The notes under the pieces: model-generated | What the model was told of the DNA's origin: nothing | The model's input: the letters and a program-made list of their open reading frames with translations, nothing else | Databases searched by the model: none | Made by a program: the position numbers and the translations under genes | In this document: piece after piece, positions 24,321 through 34,191 of the stretch | How the letters are laid out: each line of letters starts with the position of its first letter | How positions within the stretch are numbered: the stretch's first letter is position 1 | Assembly (NCBI RefSeq): GCF_016900875.1 | Contig: NZ_JAFEUM010000008.1 | Coordinates: forward strand, 1 to 64,000 | Direction: 5' to 3' | Length of the DNA stretch: 64,000 nt | Origin: Vibrio ulleungensis | GTDB taxonomy: Bacteria; Pseudomonadota; Gammaproteobacteria; Enterobacterales; Vibrionaceae

Positions 24321-25940
24321 ATGCCTATTTTAAATTGGCGTAATAGAGAAGAAGCTGTAACAACGGCCCAAAAGTGCACCTACAGGCTGTTAGAGGAGGT
24401 GCCAGAGCTTTCCTATGGCAACAAAGATGACGAAAACTTGCTGATTCATGGTGATAACCTCGAAGCTCTTAAAGCACTAATTCCTCATTATGCAGGAAAG
24501 GTAAAATGTATCTACGTTGATCCACCATTCAACACAATGCAAGCATTCGAAAACTATGACGACAATCTGGAGCACTCAATATGGTTAAGCTTGCTATATC
24601 CTAGGTTTGAATTATTGCGCGAGCTATTGAGTGAAGATGGGACGATGTTTGTCCATATTGACGACAATGAACTTGGATATTTAACAGTTATCCTTGATGA
24701 AATTTTTGGTCGTAAAAACAGAACTCATACTGTGGCATTTAAGCAGGGTTCAGCGACTGGTCATAAAGCAATCAACCCTGGTATGGTTAATACATGTAAT
24801 TTTATTTTGAGTTACGCAAAAAATAAAAACAAATGGCAGCCTAAAAAAGTTTTCACTGAAAGACTTAGAGATGACCGATATAACCAGTTTATAGAGAACT
24901 TTGAAGAAGACTATAAGTCTTGGCGCTTACTACCGTTATCTCAAGCTTTCGCAGATCATTGCGGAATACCTAAAAGAGAACTAAAAAAAGCACTAGGAGA
25001 TGTGTTTGAGAGAAAAATAACCACCTTCGTAACAGACAACGCTCACCGTGTAATTCAGTCAGTGAGACCCGATTACAATAATGTTGGAGAAGAAATAAAA
25101 CAGGCGATCGACTTTTCAAAAAAGAACCCTGACGAGGTACACCTCCTTGAAAGAAATCGACTCACAGATATGTATTTCAAAGGAGGACAGCGTTGGATTT
25201 TTTATAGAGAGAAGCTCAAAAATATTGATGGTAAATTAGTAACTGGGGAACCACTCACAACTTTTTGGGCAGATTTACTCTCAAATAACCTTCACAAAGA
25301 AGGCGATGTTGTATTTCCTAAGAGTAAAAAACCAGAGTCTTTAATCAAACGTGTTATTGAACTCAGCTCAGATGAAGGGGACATTGTACTCGACTCCTTT
25401 CTTGGCTCCGGAACCACCGCGGCTGTGGCACAAAAAATGCGCAGAAGGTTTATAGGTATCGAGCTGGGAAATCATGCAGTTACTCACTGCCAACCAAGAT
25501 TAAAACGTGTTGTTGATGGAGAGCAAGGTGGGGTATCGAAAGCTGTTAACTGGGAAGGAGGTGGTGGTTTCCACTTCTGTACACTCGGTGATGCAGTCTT
25601 TGATGAGTATGGCTGCTTAAACTCTGAAATAAAATTCCCAACCTTAGCTTCACATATCTGGTATTTGGAAACGAAAACCCCGCTCGGCAGTAAAGCTGAT
25701 ACTCCGTTATTGGGTGCCCATAATGACACGGCATACTACTTGCTCTACAACGGCATACTTGGTGATCGTCGTCCAGCAGGTGGCAATGTACTGACAAGCA
25801 AAGTACTCAATAACTTACCAGACATCGACAAACATGAACGCATCGTGATTTACGGTGAGTCAAGCCGTTTAGGTGAAGCTCGCTTGAAACAAGCGAACAT
25901 CACGTTCAAGCAAATCCCATACGACGTCGGCACTCTTTGA
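24321..25940 (+). CDS. mod: Type III restriction-modification: Mod DNA methyltransferase
   Basis: 539 residues. The adenine-specific motif DPPF is at 67-70 within CIYVDPPFNT, followed much later by the AdoMet motif DSFLGSGTT at about 357-365 and FIGIEL. This order (IV before I) marks the beta class of N6-adenine methyltransferases to which type III Mod subunits belong. The central 150-350 region would be the target-recognition domain and is more AT-rich than the ends, as expected for a region exchanged between strains. It ends 15 bases before res. The recognition site cannot be read from the sequence. Confidence 0.9.
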   Translation: MPILNWRNREEAVTTAQKCTYRLLEEVPELSYGNKDDENLLIHGDNLEALKALIPHYAGKVKCIYVDPPFNTMQAFENYDDNLEHSIWLSLLYPRFELLRELLSEDGTMFVHIDDNELGYLTVILDEIFGRKNRTHTVAFKQGSATGHKAINPGMVNTCNFILSYAKNKNKWQPKKVFTERLRDDRYNQFIENFEEDYKSWRLLPLSQAFADHCGIPKRELKKALGDVFERKITTFVTDNAHRVIQSVRPDYNNVGEEIKQAIDFSKKNPDEVHLLERNRLTDMYFKGGQRWIFYREKLKNIDGKLVTGEPLTTFWADLLSNNLHKEGDVVFPKSKKPESLIKRVIELSSDEGDIVLDSFLGSGTTAAVAQKMRRRFIGIELGNHAVTHCQPRLKRVVDGEQGGVSKAVNWEGGGGFHFCTLGDAVFDEYGCLNSEIKFPTLASHIWYLETKTPLGSKADTPLLGAHNDTAYYLLYNGILGDRRPAGGNVLTSKVLNNLPDIDKHERIVIYGESSRLGEARLKQANITFKQIPYDVGTL

Positions 25941-25955
25941 TAAGGAATCCACAGA

Positions 25956-28658
25956 ATGTTTAAGTTAAAAGGTTATCAACAACGTGCCGTTGATGTGATG
26001 CAATCTTTCCTTTCTCACTGCCTAAGCAGTGACAGTGTTGAAGGTGCGTACAAGTTGGCATTGGAAGAACAAGAACTCCCCCCACATGCTTATAGAGATT
26101 ATGGCTTCGAGCAAGTTCCGTATTTCTGTATGCGTATCCCTACAGGTGGTGGTAAAACCGTTCTTGGCTCACATGCTGTTGATGTTGCCGCACGTTATTA
26201 CCTAGAGACCGAAGCCCCTATTGCACTGTGGCTGGTTCCTAGCATTACGATCCGAGAACAAACGGTAGAAGCACTGAAGACACCAGGTCATCCCTATCGT
26301 GAAAAGCTTGATGCAGCTTTTAATCGTCAAGTGCTGGTACTTGATATTGATGAAGTGACTCAAATTCGGCCACAAGATATAGGCAGCAAGGCTATTGTGG
26401 TGGTATCGACTCTAGCTAACTTGAGAGTTTCCGACACCTCTGGACGTAAAGTTTACGCCTACCACGAAAACTTTGAGCCTCACTTTGCCAAGTTTCCAGC
26501 AAATCACCCGTCTTTGCCACTTCTAGAGACGGTTTCTGAGGCTGATGTACAAGAGAATGGTTTGAGTAGTCGTGAAATTGGCAATATCAAATGCTCTTTT
26601 GCCAACCTATTAGCTCTGTATCGGCCTGTGGTGATCGTGGATGAAGCTCATAACGCTCGTACCAGCTTAACGTTTGACACGTTGCGACGAGTGCATCCTG
26701 CTGCGGTCATTGAGTTTACGGCGACGCCAAATATCACTAGCGTAAACGGTAGTAACGTGTTGTTTCATGTATCGGCAGCCGAACTGAAAGCCGAAGAGAT
26801 GATTAAATTACCGATTGTGTTGACAGAGCATCAAAACTGGCAAGATGCTGTTCAGGATACCGTGATCACTCGTAATAAGCTCCAGACCGACGCTCAAAAG
26901 GATGAGGATTACATCCGTCCGATAGCTTTGTTCCAAGCTGAAAACAAGAAAGGTGAGGTCACGGTCGAGGTACTAAAAGGCCACCTTATGAAACAGCTAG
27001 GCATTGATGAAGATAAAATTGCTGTAGCTACCGGTAGCCACCGAGAGTTAGATGGGATCAATCTGTTTGATCAAAATTGTCCGATTGAATACATCATTAC
27101 TATCGAAGCCCTTAAAGAAGGTTGGGATTGCTCCTTTGCCTATGTATTTTGTTCGGTTAAGCAAGTATCTTCTAGTAAAGATGCTGAGCAGCTACTAGGT
27201 CGGGTGCTTCGTATGCCTTACGCGAAACGTCGTGTTATTGAAGATTTAAACCGAGCTTATGCGCATCTTGCTACTTCGAAGTTCGCAAAAGCAGCTCAAG
27301 AGCTCACGGATAAGCTCATTGCTATGGGGTTTGAGGAGATGGAGATTGCTGCATTTTTACGTGAGCAGGCTCCGTCGGGAGGTCAAGGCGATCTATTTGG
27401 TGGTGAGCAGGAGCAAACTCAAGCAAAACCGACATCACCCGCTGCAATTGTTGTTGAGGTTGAGGATTTACCAGACCTAACAGAGCTTTCCGAATCTGAG
27501 AAGAAACAAATCACGATGACTCGGGATGAGCAAACCGACACTGCCGTAGTCAAAGTGACTGGTGAAGTTTCACCAAACATACAAAAAGCGCTAACGAAGC
27601 ATGTAAAAGCAGGTAAGAAGCGTAAAGTATTTGAACGTGATATTCGAGTTCATAATCATGCTATCGAAGCCATGAAAGCACCATCGGAACGTGGTGATAA
27701 ATTCGGCTCGCTTCCATATCTGTGCATGATGGAACAGGGCGAGTTGGAGCTGGTTGAGTCAGAAGTTTTCCTTCATTCACATAGCTGGAATTTGCTCGAC
27801 TACCCAGCAGAGTTGACCAACTTTGCAATGAACGAGACTAGCAATAGTTTTGCGATTGATATGGATGGTAAGTCTCTATCCTATAAAGTTGCCGACCAAA
27901 AGGAAGTCATTGCTTTCAACCAAGGCTTTATTGACGTTACAGAGCAAGATCTCGTTCGCTGGCTAGACAGGGAACTGCGACAACCAGATGTGTTGCAACA
28001 TCAGCTTGTGGGCTTCTTAGGCCGACTAGTTAAGAGTTTGCTCCAAAAGCCCAATTTAACAATTACGGCTTTAGTTCGTAATAAATTCCCATTAGCCCGT
28101 GCTATACGAGATCTTATTCGCTTGTACCGTAAGCAAGCTCAACGGACTGGATATCAAACGTGTCTGTTCGGATCTGAGAGCACAGCATGTGTATCTGATG
28201 AATTCATGTACCATTTCGAACCGAGCCATTATCCGTCGCGCCCACCTTACTATTCCGGTCGCTTTAAATTCGCTAAGCATTACTTTCCACAAAACCTTAT
28301 TGAGGATCTGAAAGCTACAGGTGAGGAATACGAGTGTGCCAAAGCCATAGATGGACTACCGGAAGTAAAATACTGGATTCGTAACTTAGTACGTAGAGAT
28401 CAAGCCTCATTCTGGTTACCTCTAGCGCATAATAAGTTTTATCCGGACTTTGTATGTGAACTCAACGATGGTCGAATGCTGGTGGTTGAATACAAAGGTG
28501 AGGCTTATGTGACCAACGATGACTCAGCAGAGAAGAGAGCAATTGGCAATAAATGGGCAGATCTTAGTAACGGGAAGTGTCTATTTATCATGGCAGTAGA
28601 ACAAGATGGACAGGGCCGTGATGTGCGCCAACAGATCCAAGCGTTGATTTCAAAGTAA
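25956..28658 (+). CDS. res: Type III restriction-modification: Res endonuclease-helicase
   Basis: 900 residues. The SF2 helicase core has PTGGGKT at 62-68, VDEAHNA near 230 and the SAT-like FTATP motif, then the second RecA domain with QLLGRVLRMP. The C-terminal part holds PDFVCELNDGRMLVVEYKGE (about 828-847), the PD-(D/E)xK nuclease active site. With Mod it translocates or slides along unmodified DNA and cuts. The protein appears intact, with no frameshift. An AAGGAA site precedes the ATG. Confidence 0.9.
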   Translation: MFKLKGYQQRAVDVMQSFLSHCLSSDSVEGAYKLALEEQELPPHAYRDYGFEQVPYFCMRIPTGGGKTVLGSHAVDVAARYYLETEAPIALWLVPSITIREQTVEALKTPGHPYREKLDAAFNRQVLVLDIDEVTQIRPQDIGSKAIVVVSTLANLRVSDTSGRKVYAYHENFEPHFAKFPANHPSLPLLETVSEADVQENGLSSREIGNIKCSFANLLALYRPVVIVDEAHNARTSLTFDTLRRVHPAAVIEFTATPNITSVNGSNVLFHVSAAELKAEEMIKLPIVLTEHQNWQDAVQDTVITRNKLQTDAQKDEDYIRPIALFQAENKKGEVTVEVLKGHLMKQLGIDEDKIAVATGSHRELDGINLFDQNCPIEYIITIEALKEGWDCSFAYVFCSVKQVSSSKDAEQLLGRVLRMPYAKRRVIEDLNRAYAHLATSKFAKAAQELTDKLIAMGFEEMEIAAFLREQAPSGGQGDLFGGEQEQTQAKPTSPAAIVVEVEDLPDLTELSESEKKQITMTRDEQTDTAVVKVTGEVSPNIQKALTKHVKAGKKRKVFERDIRVHNHAIEAMKAPSERGDKFGSLPYLCMMEQGELELVESEVFLHSHSWNLLDYPAELTNFAMNETSNSFAIDMDGKSLSYKVADQKEVIAFNQGFIDVTEQDLVRWLDRELRQPDVLQHQLVGFLGRLVKSLLQKPNLTITALVRNKFPLARAIRDLIRLYRKQAQRTGYQTCLFGSESTACVSDEFMYHFEPSHYPSRPPYYSGRFKFAKHYFPQNLIEDLKATGEEYECAKAIDGLPEVKYWIRNLVRRDQASFWLPLAHNKFYPDFVCELNDGRMLVVEYKGEAYVTNDDSAEKRAIGNKWADLSNGKCLFIMAVEQDGQGRDVRQQIQALISK

Positions 28659-28705
28659 CCATTTAAAGCTTGCGCGATGGTTAAAGTACGATACTTGTGC
28701 TTTGT

Positions 28706-29956
28706 TTAGATCACCTTCAATTGTTTAGTACCAGTAACAGAGAGGCTGCCTTTGGCGGCCTCTCCTATATGCCCGCTCCACCAGCACATCATAGGGATTC
28801 GTCGTTCAAGATAGTCGGTACGGTTATAGGCACTACGTACCTGGTTATCATCAACGTGAGCCAAAGCGGCTTCTATTAAATCGGCTTCGAAACCTTGCTC
28901 GTTGAGAGTTGTACTAGCCAGAGAGCGCAGGCCATGACTGACAAGTCTTCCTGCAAACCCCATACGCTTTAGGGCCATATTAGCGGTTTGGCTATTACAT
29001 GGCTTTTTAGGATCACGGTCTGAAGGGAAAACAAACTCTCTATGTCCACTAATTGGTTTCATGACTTCAAGTAACTCAAGGGCTTGTTCAGTAAGTGGAA
29101 TGCGGTGTTCTCTGCGCTTTTTCATTCGTTCAGCTGGTATGGTCCAAACTTTTTCATCAATATCAATTTCACACCATTTAGCACCGGAAGCTTCAGATGG
29201 ACGAGTCATAGTGTGCAATTGCCACTCCAACAAACAGCGGGTAGTACGTTTGATACTGGCGTTAGCAATCGCGCCCATTAGCTCTGGTAGCTCCGTAGGC
29301 GTAAGGGCTGCCATGTTCTCTTTCTTCGGTTTTTTGAAAGCAGCTTTGATGCCAGTTAATGGGTTAGCTTGAATCAGGCCACAGTTGGTGGCGAAGTTCA
29401 TCACTTCATTCAATCGTTGAGTAAGGCGTTTTACGGTTTCTAAGCTACCTTTTGCTTCTATTGGTCTGAGCAACTCAATAACAAGAGGGGCGGCTATTTC
29501 TTTTACGGGAGTTTCAGCTAAGTGAGGAAATATGTGTCGGTCAAGCGAGCGCCAGATATCTGTTGCGTAATCAGTGGTAATTGTATCCTTCTTTATCTCA
29601 AACCACTCTTTCGTTACGTTTAAGAAGGTGTGTTCATGAATTGCTTTATGAGCTTGTTTCTTTTGTTCTTTGTCATATTGTGGATCGATGCCCTGAATGA
29701 TCAGCTCTCTTGCTAAAAGAGCACTTTTACGTGCTTGTTCAAGCTTAACCTCTGGATATCGGCCTAGGCTAAAATTGGCTCGTTTACCATTGCCTGGCCT
29801 GTAATAGTTGAGTTGCCATTGTTTACCGCCACTAGGTGAAACACGTAGTTGTAAGCCTTGACCATCTGACAAACGATATTCTTTGTCTTTTGGTTTGGCA
29901 TTTTTAACTTCTGTAGCGTTTAAAGGTTTAGTAACTCTAGGCATCGTAGTAACCAT
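28706..29956 (-). CDS. P4-type tyrosine integrase of the ssrA island
   Basis: 416 residues (a second in-frame ATG at 29944 would give 412). The DUF4102 N-terminal arm-binding domain holds PKDKEYRLSDGQGLQLRVSPSGGKQW and SLGRYPEVKLEQAR. The core-binding and catalytic domains follow, with Arg in TMTRPSEASGAKW, H-x-x-R in SHGLRSLAS, a third His in LAHVDDN and Tyr in SAYNRTDYLERR. It reads away from ssrA and its start region overlaps arm-type repeats. It catalyses recombination between attP and the ssrA 3' end. Confidence 0.92.
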   Translation of the reverse strand: MVTTMPRVTKPLNATEVKNAKPKDKEYRLSDGQGLQLRVSPSGGKQWQLNYYRPGNGKRANFSLGRYPEVKLEQARKSALLARELIIQGIDPQYDKEQKKQAHKAIHEHTFLNVTKEWFEIKKDTITTDYATDIWRSLDRHIFPHLAETPVKEIAAPLVIELLRPIEAKGSLETVKRLTQRLNEVMNFATNCGLIQANPLTGIKAAFKKPKKENMAALTPTELPELMGAIANASIKRTTRCLLEWQLHTMTRPSEASGAKWCEIDIDEKVWTIPAERMKKRREHRIPLTEQALELLEVMKPISGHREFVFPSDRDPKKPCNSQTANMALKRMGFAGRLVSHGLRSLASTTLNEQGFEADLIEAALAHVDDNQVRSAYNRTDYLERRIPMMCWWSGHIGEAAKGSLSVTGTKQLKVI

Positions 29957-30002
29957 TTTTTAGTAACCATAATCTATGGATACTACGTTGGTTACTAAAA
30001 GT
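29947..30002. repeat. Right arm-type integrase repeats
   Basis: TAGTAACCA at 29947-29955, TAGTAACCAT at 29961-29970 and, inverted to these, TTGGTTACTAAAAGT at 29988-30002, which is identical to 15915-15929. Copies overlap the integrase start, so the integrase may repress its own gene. Confidence 0.6.
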
Positions 30003-30072
30003 CAAAGATGCAGTGAAACGTCCTGGGATAGTATTGGATGCTAAGTGATTGATTTTGCATTATTGTAGGCAC

Positions 30073-30098
30073 AAAAAAAGACGTCCTGAGACGTCTTT
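30073..30098 (-). terminator. Terminator of tmRNA gene
   Basis: AAAGACGTC/GACGTCTTT stem with CTGA-type loop and a T-run on the minus strand, 12 bases beyond the tmRNA 3' end. Confidence 0.8.
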
Positions 30099-30109
30099 AA
30101 ATGCTGAAT

Positions 30110-30476
30110 TGGTGGAGCTGGCGGGAGTTGAACCCGCGTCCGAAAACCATTAATCATTGGTACTACATGCTTAGTCGATCTTTAAATTCACCAAGTACCT
30201 GCGAACCGACACGCTAGTAAATGACTATCCTGAATTATAATTCGCCGTTCATCTCTCAGGCGGGAGAATCCGGGCTAGCTCTTTTGGGTTTGATCTCTTG
30301 TTATTCCCCGTCTTAAAAGCGGAAGCTAGGGCAAGAGAGCTCTCAGCAGGTTATTAAGCTGCTAGTGCGTAGTTTTCGTCGTTTGCGACTATTTTTTTGC
30401 GGCTTTTTACGTGGCCAACCGCCCCACGGCATGCACCTCAGACGTCAGAATTCCCGTCGAATCCTAGATCAGCCCC
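30110..30476 (-). ncRNA. ssrA: tmRNA (ssrA)
   Basis: 367 bases. The 5' end GGGGCTGAT and the 3' end with CCGCCAGCTCCACCA form the alanine-tRNA-like domain, and CCA is encoded. The tag reading frame at 30354-30386 encodes ANDENYALAA followed by TAA. tmRNA rescues stalled ribosomes together with SmpB and marks the nascent protein for proteolysis. The gene lies just upstream of the integrated island, whose right att core (30107-30132) is the tmRNA 3' end. smpB is next door. Confidence 0.97.
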
Positions 30477-30489
30477 AAGTGTTGAATGC

Positions 30490-30517
30490 ATAGTACCAGA
30501 AAACAGTGTGCTGTCTA
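30490..30517 (-). promoter_or_regulatory. Sigma70 promoter of ssrA
   Basis: -35 TAGACA and -10 TACTAT with a 16-base spacer on the minus strand, placing the start a few bases upstream of the mature tmRNA 5' end at 30476, which allows for RNase P processing. Confidence 0.65.
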
Positions 30518-30542
30518 GCGCTAGGCTGTTGGTTGCTTAAGT

Positions 30543-31028
30543 TTAACGCAGATTGCTCTTCATGACGCGAGCTTTGTCGCGAGCCCAATCTTTTTCTTTC
30601 ATGTCGGTGCGCTTGTCGTGCAACTTTTTACCTTTGGCAACGCCAATTTTAATTTTGACCCACGAGCGTGACCAATAGAGAGATAGTGCAGTAAGCGTCA
30701 TGCCTTCGCGGTTTACTCGCCCAAATAGGTTATCGAGTTCACGGCGAGACAAAAGCAGTTTACGGACACGTGTAGGCTCTGCCACAACGTGCGTTGAAGC
30801 TTGGTTAAGAGGGATTATACTCATACCACTGACGAAGGCTTCACCGTCGCGCAGATAGACGTAGCTTTCAGCGATGTTGGCTTTTCCTTGGCGTAGGGCT
30901 TTTACTTCCCAGCCTTGAAGCTCCAGACCTGCTTCAAACTCGTCGTCGATGAAATATTCGTGGCGGGCTTTCTTATTTACCGCAATAGTATTGCTGCCAG
31001 CTTTGGTTTTTGATTTTTTCTTTGCCAT
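30543..31028 (-). CDS. smpB: SsrA-binding protein SmpB
   Basis: 161 residues. [34 protein letters not shown] is the conserved OB-fold start of SmpB and the C-terminal tail [20 protein letters not shown] inserts into the mRNA channel of stalled ribosomes. It works with tmRNA, encoded 66 bases away on the same strand. A TATAAT box lies only about 11 bases upstream of the ATG, so the leader may be very short and no ribosome site is seen. Divergent from ratA. Confidence 0.95.
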   Translation of the reverse strand: MAKKKSKTKAGSNTIAVNKKARHEYFIDDEFEAGLELQGWEVKALRQGKANIAESYVYLRDGEAFVSGMSIIPLNQASTHVVAEPTRVRKLLLSRRELDNLFGRVNREGMTLTALSLYWSRSWVKIKIGVAKGKKLHDKRTDMKEKDWARDKARVMKSNLR

Positions 31029-31112
31029 AATGGCGGCATTATACGAAATGGTGAGATATTAGGAAATCTTTTTCACCCGCCATGATCACCGTAATTGAAG
31101 TTAGGAGACCTT

Positions 31113-31544
31113 ATGCCACAAGTTAATCGTTCTGCGCTGGTGTCGTTCAGTGCTGAGCAGATGTTTAATTTGGTCAATGATGTTGAGCGATACCCTGAGT
31201 TTTTGCCAGGTTGCGCTGCGACAACAGTCCATGAGAGCGCCGATAACAGCATGAAAGCGTCAGTGGAAGTGTCTAAGGCAGGGATTAAGAAAACCTTTAC
31301 TACGCACAACCAGCTGCAACAGGGCAGTGCGATCATTATGGAGTTGGTGGACGGTCCTTTTAAGTTGCTAAGAGGTGGCTGGCATTTTACTCCCCTTGAT
31401 GATGCCGCTTGTAAGGTCGAGCTAAAGCTCGATTTTGAGTTCTCGAGTAAAATGGTGGAAATGGCGTTTGGGCGTGTTTTCAACGAATTGGTGAATAACA
31501 TGGTGAGTGCGTTTACTCAGCGAGCCAAGCAGGTATATGCATGA
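31113..31544 (+). CDS. ratA: RatA, ribosome-associated START-domain protein
   Basis: 143 residues from the ATG at 31113 with TAGGAG upstream (an in-frame TTG at 31095 is rejected). The helix-grip START/Bet v1 fold is visible in RSALVSFSAEQMFNLVNDVERYPEFLPGC and DGPFKLLRGGWHF. In Escherichia coli RatA is described as binding 50S subunits and blocking 70S formation; in many bacteria the family is also linked to coenzyme Q (Coq10-like). Its stop overlaps the ratB ATG. Confidence 0.9.
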   Translation: MPQVNRSALVSFSAEQMFNLVNDVERYPEFLPGCAATTVHESADNSMKASVEVSKAGIKKTFTTHNQLQQGSAIIMELVDGPFKLLRGGWHFTPLDDAACKVELKLDFEFSSKMVEMAFGRVFNELVNNMVSAFTQRAKQVYA

Positions 31545-31849
31545 GTATTGAATCCGATATGATCCACGTAGAGGTGGTCTATGCACTGCCTACCGAGCAA
31601 AAGATTTTCAGTTTGGTGGTTAACAACGCTTCAACAGTGGAAGAGATCATTAATCAATCTGGGGTGCTTAGCAGTTATCCAGAGATTGATCTTAAGGTTA
31701 ACAAGGTTGGGGTGTTCAGCCGCAATGTTAAGCTGAATGCAACTGTGCGAGACAAAGACCGTATAGAAATCTACCGACCACTGCTCGCCGATCCAAAAGA
31801 AATACGGCGAAAGCGCGCTGAGCAAGCAAAACAGGCCAGCCAAAAGTAA
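31541..31849 (+). CDS. ratB: RatB / RnfH family protein
   Basis: 102 residues with the ubiquitin-like fold of the RnfH family (UPF0125): IHVEVVYALPTEQKIFSLVV at the start and RIEIYRPLLADPKEIRRKRA at the end. The ATG overlaps the ratA stop (ATGA), so the two are co-translated. The function is unresolved; ratAB is best seen as a conserved pair next to smpB in gammaproteobacteria. Confidence 0.9.
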   Translation: MSIESDMIHVEVVYALPTEQKIFSLVVNNASTVEEIINQSGVLSSYPEIDLKVNKVGVFSRNVKLNATVRDKDRIEIYRPLLADPKEIRRKRAEQAKQASQK

Positions 31850-31878
31850 AAAAGTCGGTGCTAAGCACCGACTTTTTT
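31848..31878. terminator. Bidirectional terminator between ratB and bamE
   Basis: AAAAAAGTCGGTG/CACCGACTTTTTT with a CTAAG loop, serving the converging genes. Confidence 0.9.
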
Positions 31879-31893
31879 ACTTTATAAGCACGA

Positions 31894-32274
31894 CTAATTG
31901 ATGGCGTTGAGGCCTTGATCAAATTGGCTGCTTGGCGTGAAGTCGCCTTCTAATCGAGCCAATCCTTGATCTTCAAAATGCACGATCAAGTTTTCTTGAA
32001 TAGGGTCATTGTGCCCGTGGGTATGATGATAGATGTAATACCATGTATCGGGCTTGCCATTTTCGATCAGCATCGGCGAGCCGAGCAGATAGCGAACCTG
32101 CTCTTTGGTCATTCCAACTCTCAGGCGATCGACTGCCGATTGTTCGACGAAGTTACCCTGATTAATATCGATTCGGTAGACCAACTTTTCCAATAGTGAG
32201 CAGCCAGACAAAAGTCCAACCGCTAATGGAGCGACGATCAACCAACGTTTAACGCTTTTAAACTGTAATTGCAT
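31894..32274 (-). CDS. bamE: Outer-membrane assembly lipoprotein BamE
   Basis: 126 residues with lipobox LLSGCSLL (Cys at about 25). The BamE fold segment [33 protein letters not shown] carries the conserved GMTxxQV turn. BamE stabilises the BAM complex that inserts beta-barrels. Part of the conserved ratAB-bamE-recN block. Confidence 0.95.
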   Translation of the reverse strand: MQLQFKSVKRWLIVAPLAVGLLSGCSLLEKLVYRIDINQGNFVEQSAVDRLRVGMTKEQVRYLLGSPMLIENGKPDTWYYIYHHTHGHNDPIQENLIVHFEDQGLARLEGDFTPSSQFDQGLNAIN

Positions 32275-32414
32275 GTGTTTACGCGACTTCCTGTAATTCT
32301 GGCTCGATAATAAACAAGCCTTGCATGGAAGTAAAAACTTGTTTCTCCTTTTGTAGACATTTTGACTGTAAAAGAAGTAACAAGTTCAATCTTGCAACGC
32401 ACACACGTGAGCAT

Positions 32415-34079
32415 CTATGCCGCGATGAGTAATTCTTTGGCATTTGCCAGCGTCATGTCGGTAATTTGGCTGCCGCCTAACAATCTCGCAAGCTCTTCAA
32501 CGCGTTGGTCGCTGTTTAAGCTGCGCATATTGGTTAGGGTAGCGCCTTTTACTGTGCGCTTTTCAACAAACAGTTGTTGGTGCCCAGCCGCAGCAACCTG
32601 AGGTAAGTGGGTCACACACAATACTTGTGTCGACTCTCCTAACTTGCGCAGCAACTTACCAACGACTGCGGCCGTTGGCCCACTAATACCCACATCAACT
32701 TCATCAAAGATCAGACTTGGGGTATCGACTTTCTGCGCGGTGATCACTTGAATAGCAAGCGAGATCCGAGAAAGCTCCCCCCCTGATGCGACTTTGCCAA
32801 GAGGCTGTAAGTCTTGGCCAAGGTTTGTTGAGACCAAGAAGTCGATTTTATCTATACCTAACGGCGAAGCATGCGTGTTAGCACTGTCGAAGCTGATTTC
32901 AAACTTAGCTTTTTCCATGCTGAGCTCGTGCATGCTTTGGCTGATCAGTTTATTCAGCTCTTTTGCGTAGCGACGACGAGATTTAGACAGCTTTTCAGCG
33001 GTTGCCACAAAGCCTTGGAAGGCTTGGTCGACTTCTACCTGCAACTCTGCAAGTTTTTCGTCTGAGCAATCCAGTTGAGCGATGCTCTGTTTGAGCTGCT
33101 GATGATGCTCAAACAGATCGTCGGGAAGCACAGAGTGTTTGCGCGATAGGGACACGATTTTGGAATAACGCTCTTCCACAGAATGTAAACGCTGAGGATC
33201 TAGATCTAAGTCATCCAAGTAGTGGCGGATCTCACTGTTGGCTTCTTCGACATGAATGATGGCATTAGAGATAAGCTCTGGAAGCTCCTTTAAATTCTCG
33301 TCCAGTTCAGCCAGTTGTTGCAACGAACTGCTCACCGATTGAAGCAATGTGGTGGCATTAACATCGTCTGACTCGTATAACTGCTCTATCGCCCCCTGGC
33401 ACAATTGGGAAATTTCACCGCTATTGCTTAATCGCTTGTGCTCTTCTTCCAATTGTTGGAATTCACCTTCGGCAATGGCCAGCTCATCCAGCTCTTTCAC
33501 TTGGTATTCTAACAGTTGCTTTTCGGCTTGGTTTTGCTCGCTGTTTTTGGTGAGCTGCTTGAGATGATTATCTGCTTGGCGCCATTTTTGATAACCGGCG
33601 CTGCTCTGAGCGATAAGCGATTTGTGGCCAGCGTATTGATCGAGCATGTGCAACTGATGATCGGGTTTCATCAACTGATGGTGCGCATGTTGGCCGTGGA
33701 TATTGATTAAAAAACCCGCCAATGCTTTAAGCTGAGATAGAGGAACAGGGCTGCCATTTATAAAGGCTCTTGAACGGCCATCTTTATTGATGACTCTGCG
33801 CAGTATGCACTCTTCTCCGTCGAGTAACTGATTGTCTTCCAACCATCGGGTAGCCGCAACATTAGTGTCTATATCGAACACCGCGTTAATTTCTGTTCGC
33901 TCTTCGCCATTTCGAACCATACCCGCTTCGGCGCGTCCACCTAGGCAAAGTCCTAGTGCGTCGATGGCAATGGATTTACCTGCGCCGGTCTCCCCTGTGA
34001 TAGAGGTCATTCCTTGAGCCAGCTCTAGCTGGAGCGTTTTTACAATGGCAAAGTTGTTGATGCTTAAGTGCGCGAGCAT
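32415..34079 (-). CDS. recN: DNA repair protein RecN
   Basis: 554 residues. The SMC-like N-terminal ATPase half has GETGAGKS, a long coiled coil fills about 155-365, and the C-terminal half has the signature [11 protein letters not shown] and the Walker [10 protein letters not shown], followed by CVTHLPQVA. RecN tethers broken DNA ends for double-strand-break repair. Two LexA boxes lie directly upstream of the ATG, as known for recN in enteric bacteria. Confidence 0.96.
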   Translation of the reverse strand: MLAHLSINNFAIVKTLQLELAQGMTSITGETGAGKSIAIDALGLCLGGRAEAGMVRNGEERTEINAVFDIDTNVAATRWLEDNQLLDGEECILRRVINKDGRSRAFINGSPVPLSQLKALAGFLINIHGQHAHHQLMKPDHQLHMLDQYAGHKSLIAQSSAGYQKWRQADNHLKQLTKNSEQNQAEKQLLEYQVKELDELAIAEGEFQQLEEEHKRLSNSGEISQLCQGAIEQLYESDDVNATTLLQSVSSSLQQLAELDENLKELPELISNAIIHVEEANSEIRHYLDDLDLDPQRLHSVEERYSKIVSLSRKHSVLPDDLFEHHQQLKQSIAQLDCSDEKLAELQVEVDQAFQGFVATAEKLSKSRRRYAKELNKLISQSMHELSMEKAKFEISFDSANTHASPLGIDKIDFLVSTNLGQDLQPLGKVASGGELSRISLAIQVITAQKVDTPSLIFDEVDVGISGPTAAVVGKLLRKLGESTQVLCVTHLPQVAAAGHQQLFVEKRTVKGATLTNMRSLNSDQRVEELARLLGGSQITDMTLANAKELLIAA

Positions 34080-34112
34080 AAATCACCTGTGCGTTTCGGA
34101 TAGAATTAAGTA

Positions 34113-34150
34113 CTGTATGAAAGAACAGTATAGACTGTTTTTTTATACAG
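34113..34150 (-). promoter_or_regulatory. Tandem LexA (SOS) boxes of recN
   Basis: Two perfect CTGT-N8-ACAG sites (34113-34128 and 34135-34150) within 75 bases upstream of the recN ATG, 22 bases apart (two helical turns), so two LexA dimers would bind on one face. This is the strong SOS control known for recN. Confidence 0.85.
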
Positions 34151-34191
34151 TAAATAGCACAGGTTAAAAAAGTGTGATCGCTGAAAGGCGA

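Larger units (their letters stand above)
15825..30112. mobile_element. 14.3-kb integrative genomic island in ssrA with defence genes
   Basis: Bounded by the imperfect ssrA-end repeats and by matching GGTTACTAA arm repeats about 60-110 bases inside each end. It carries a P4-type integrase next to ssrA, an AlpA-type regulator, RadC and DUF2787 proteins, a second short recombinase, an inovirus Gp2-like protein, a SIR2-HerA pair and a type III restriction-modification system. The ssrA 3' end is a known insertion hotspot in vibrios. No conjugation genes are present, so transfer would need a helper. Confidence 0.8.
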
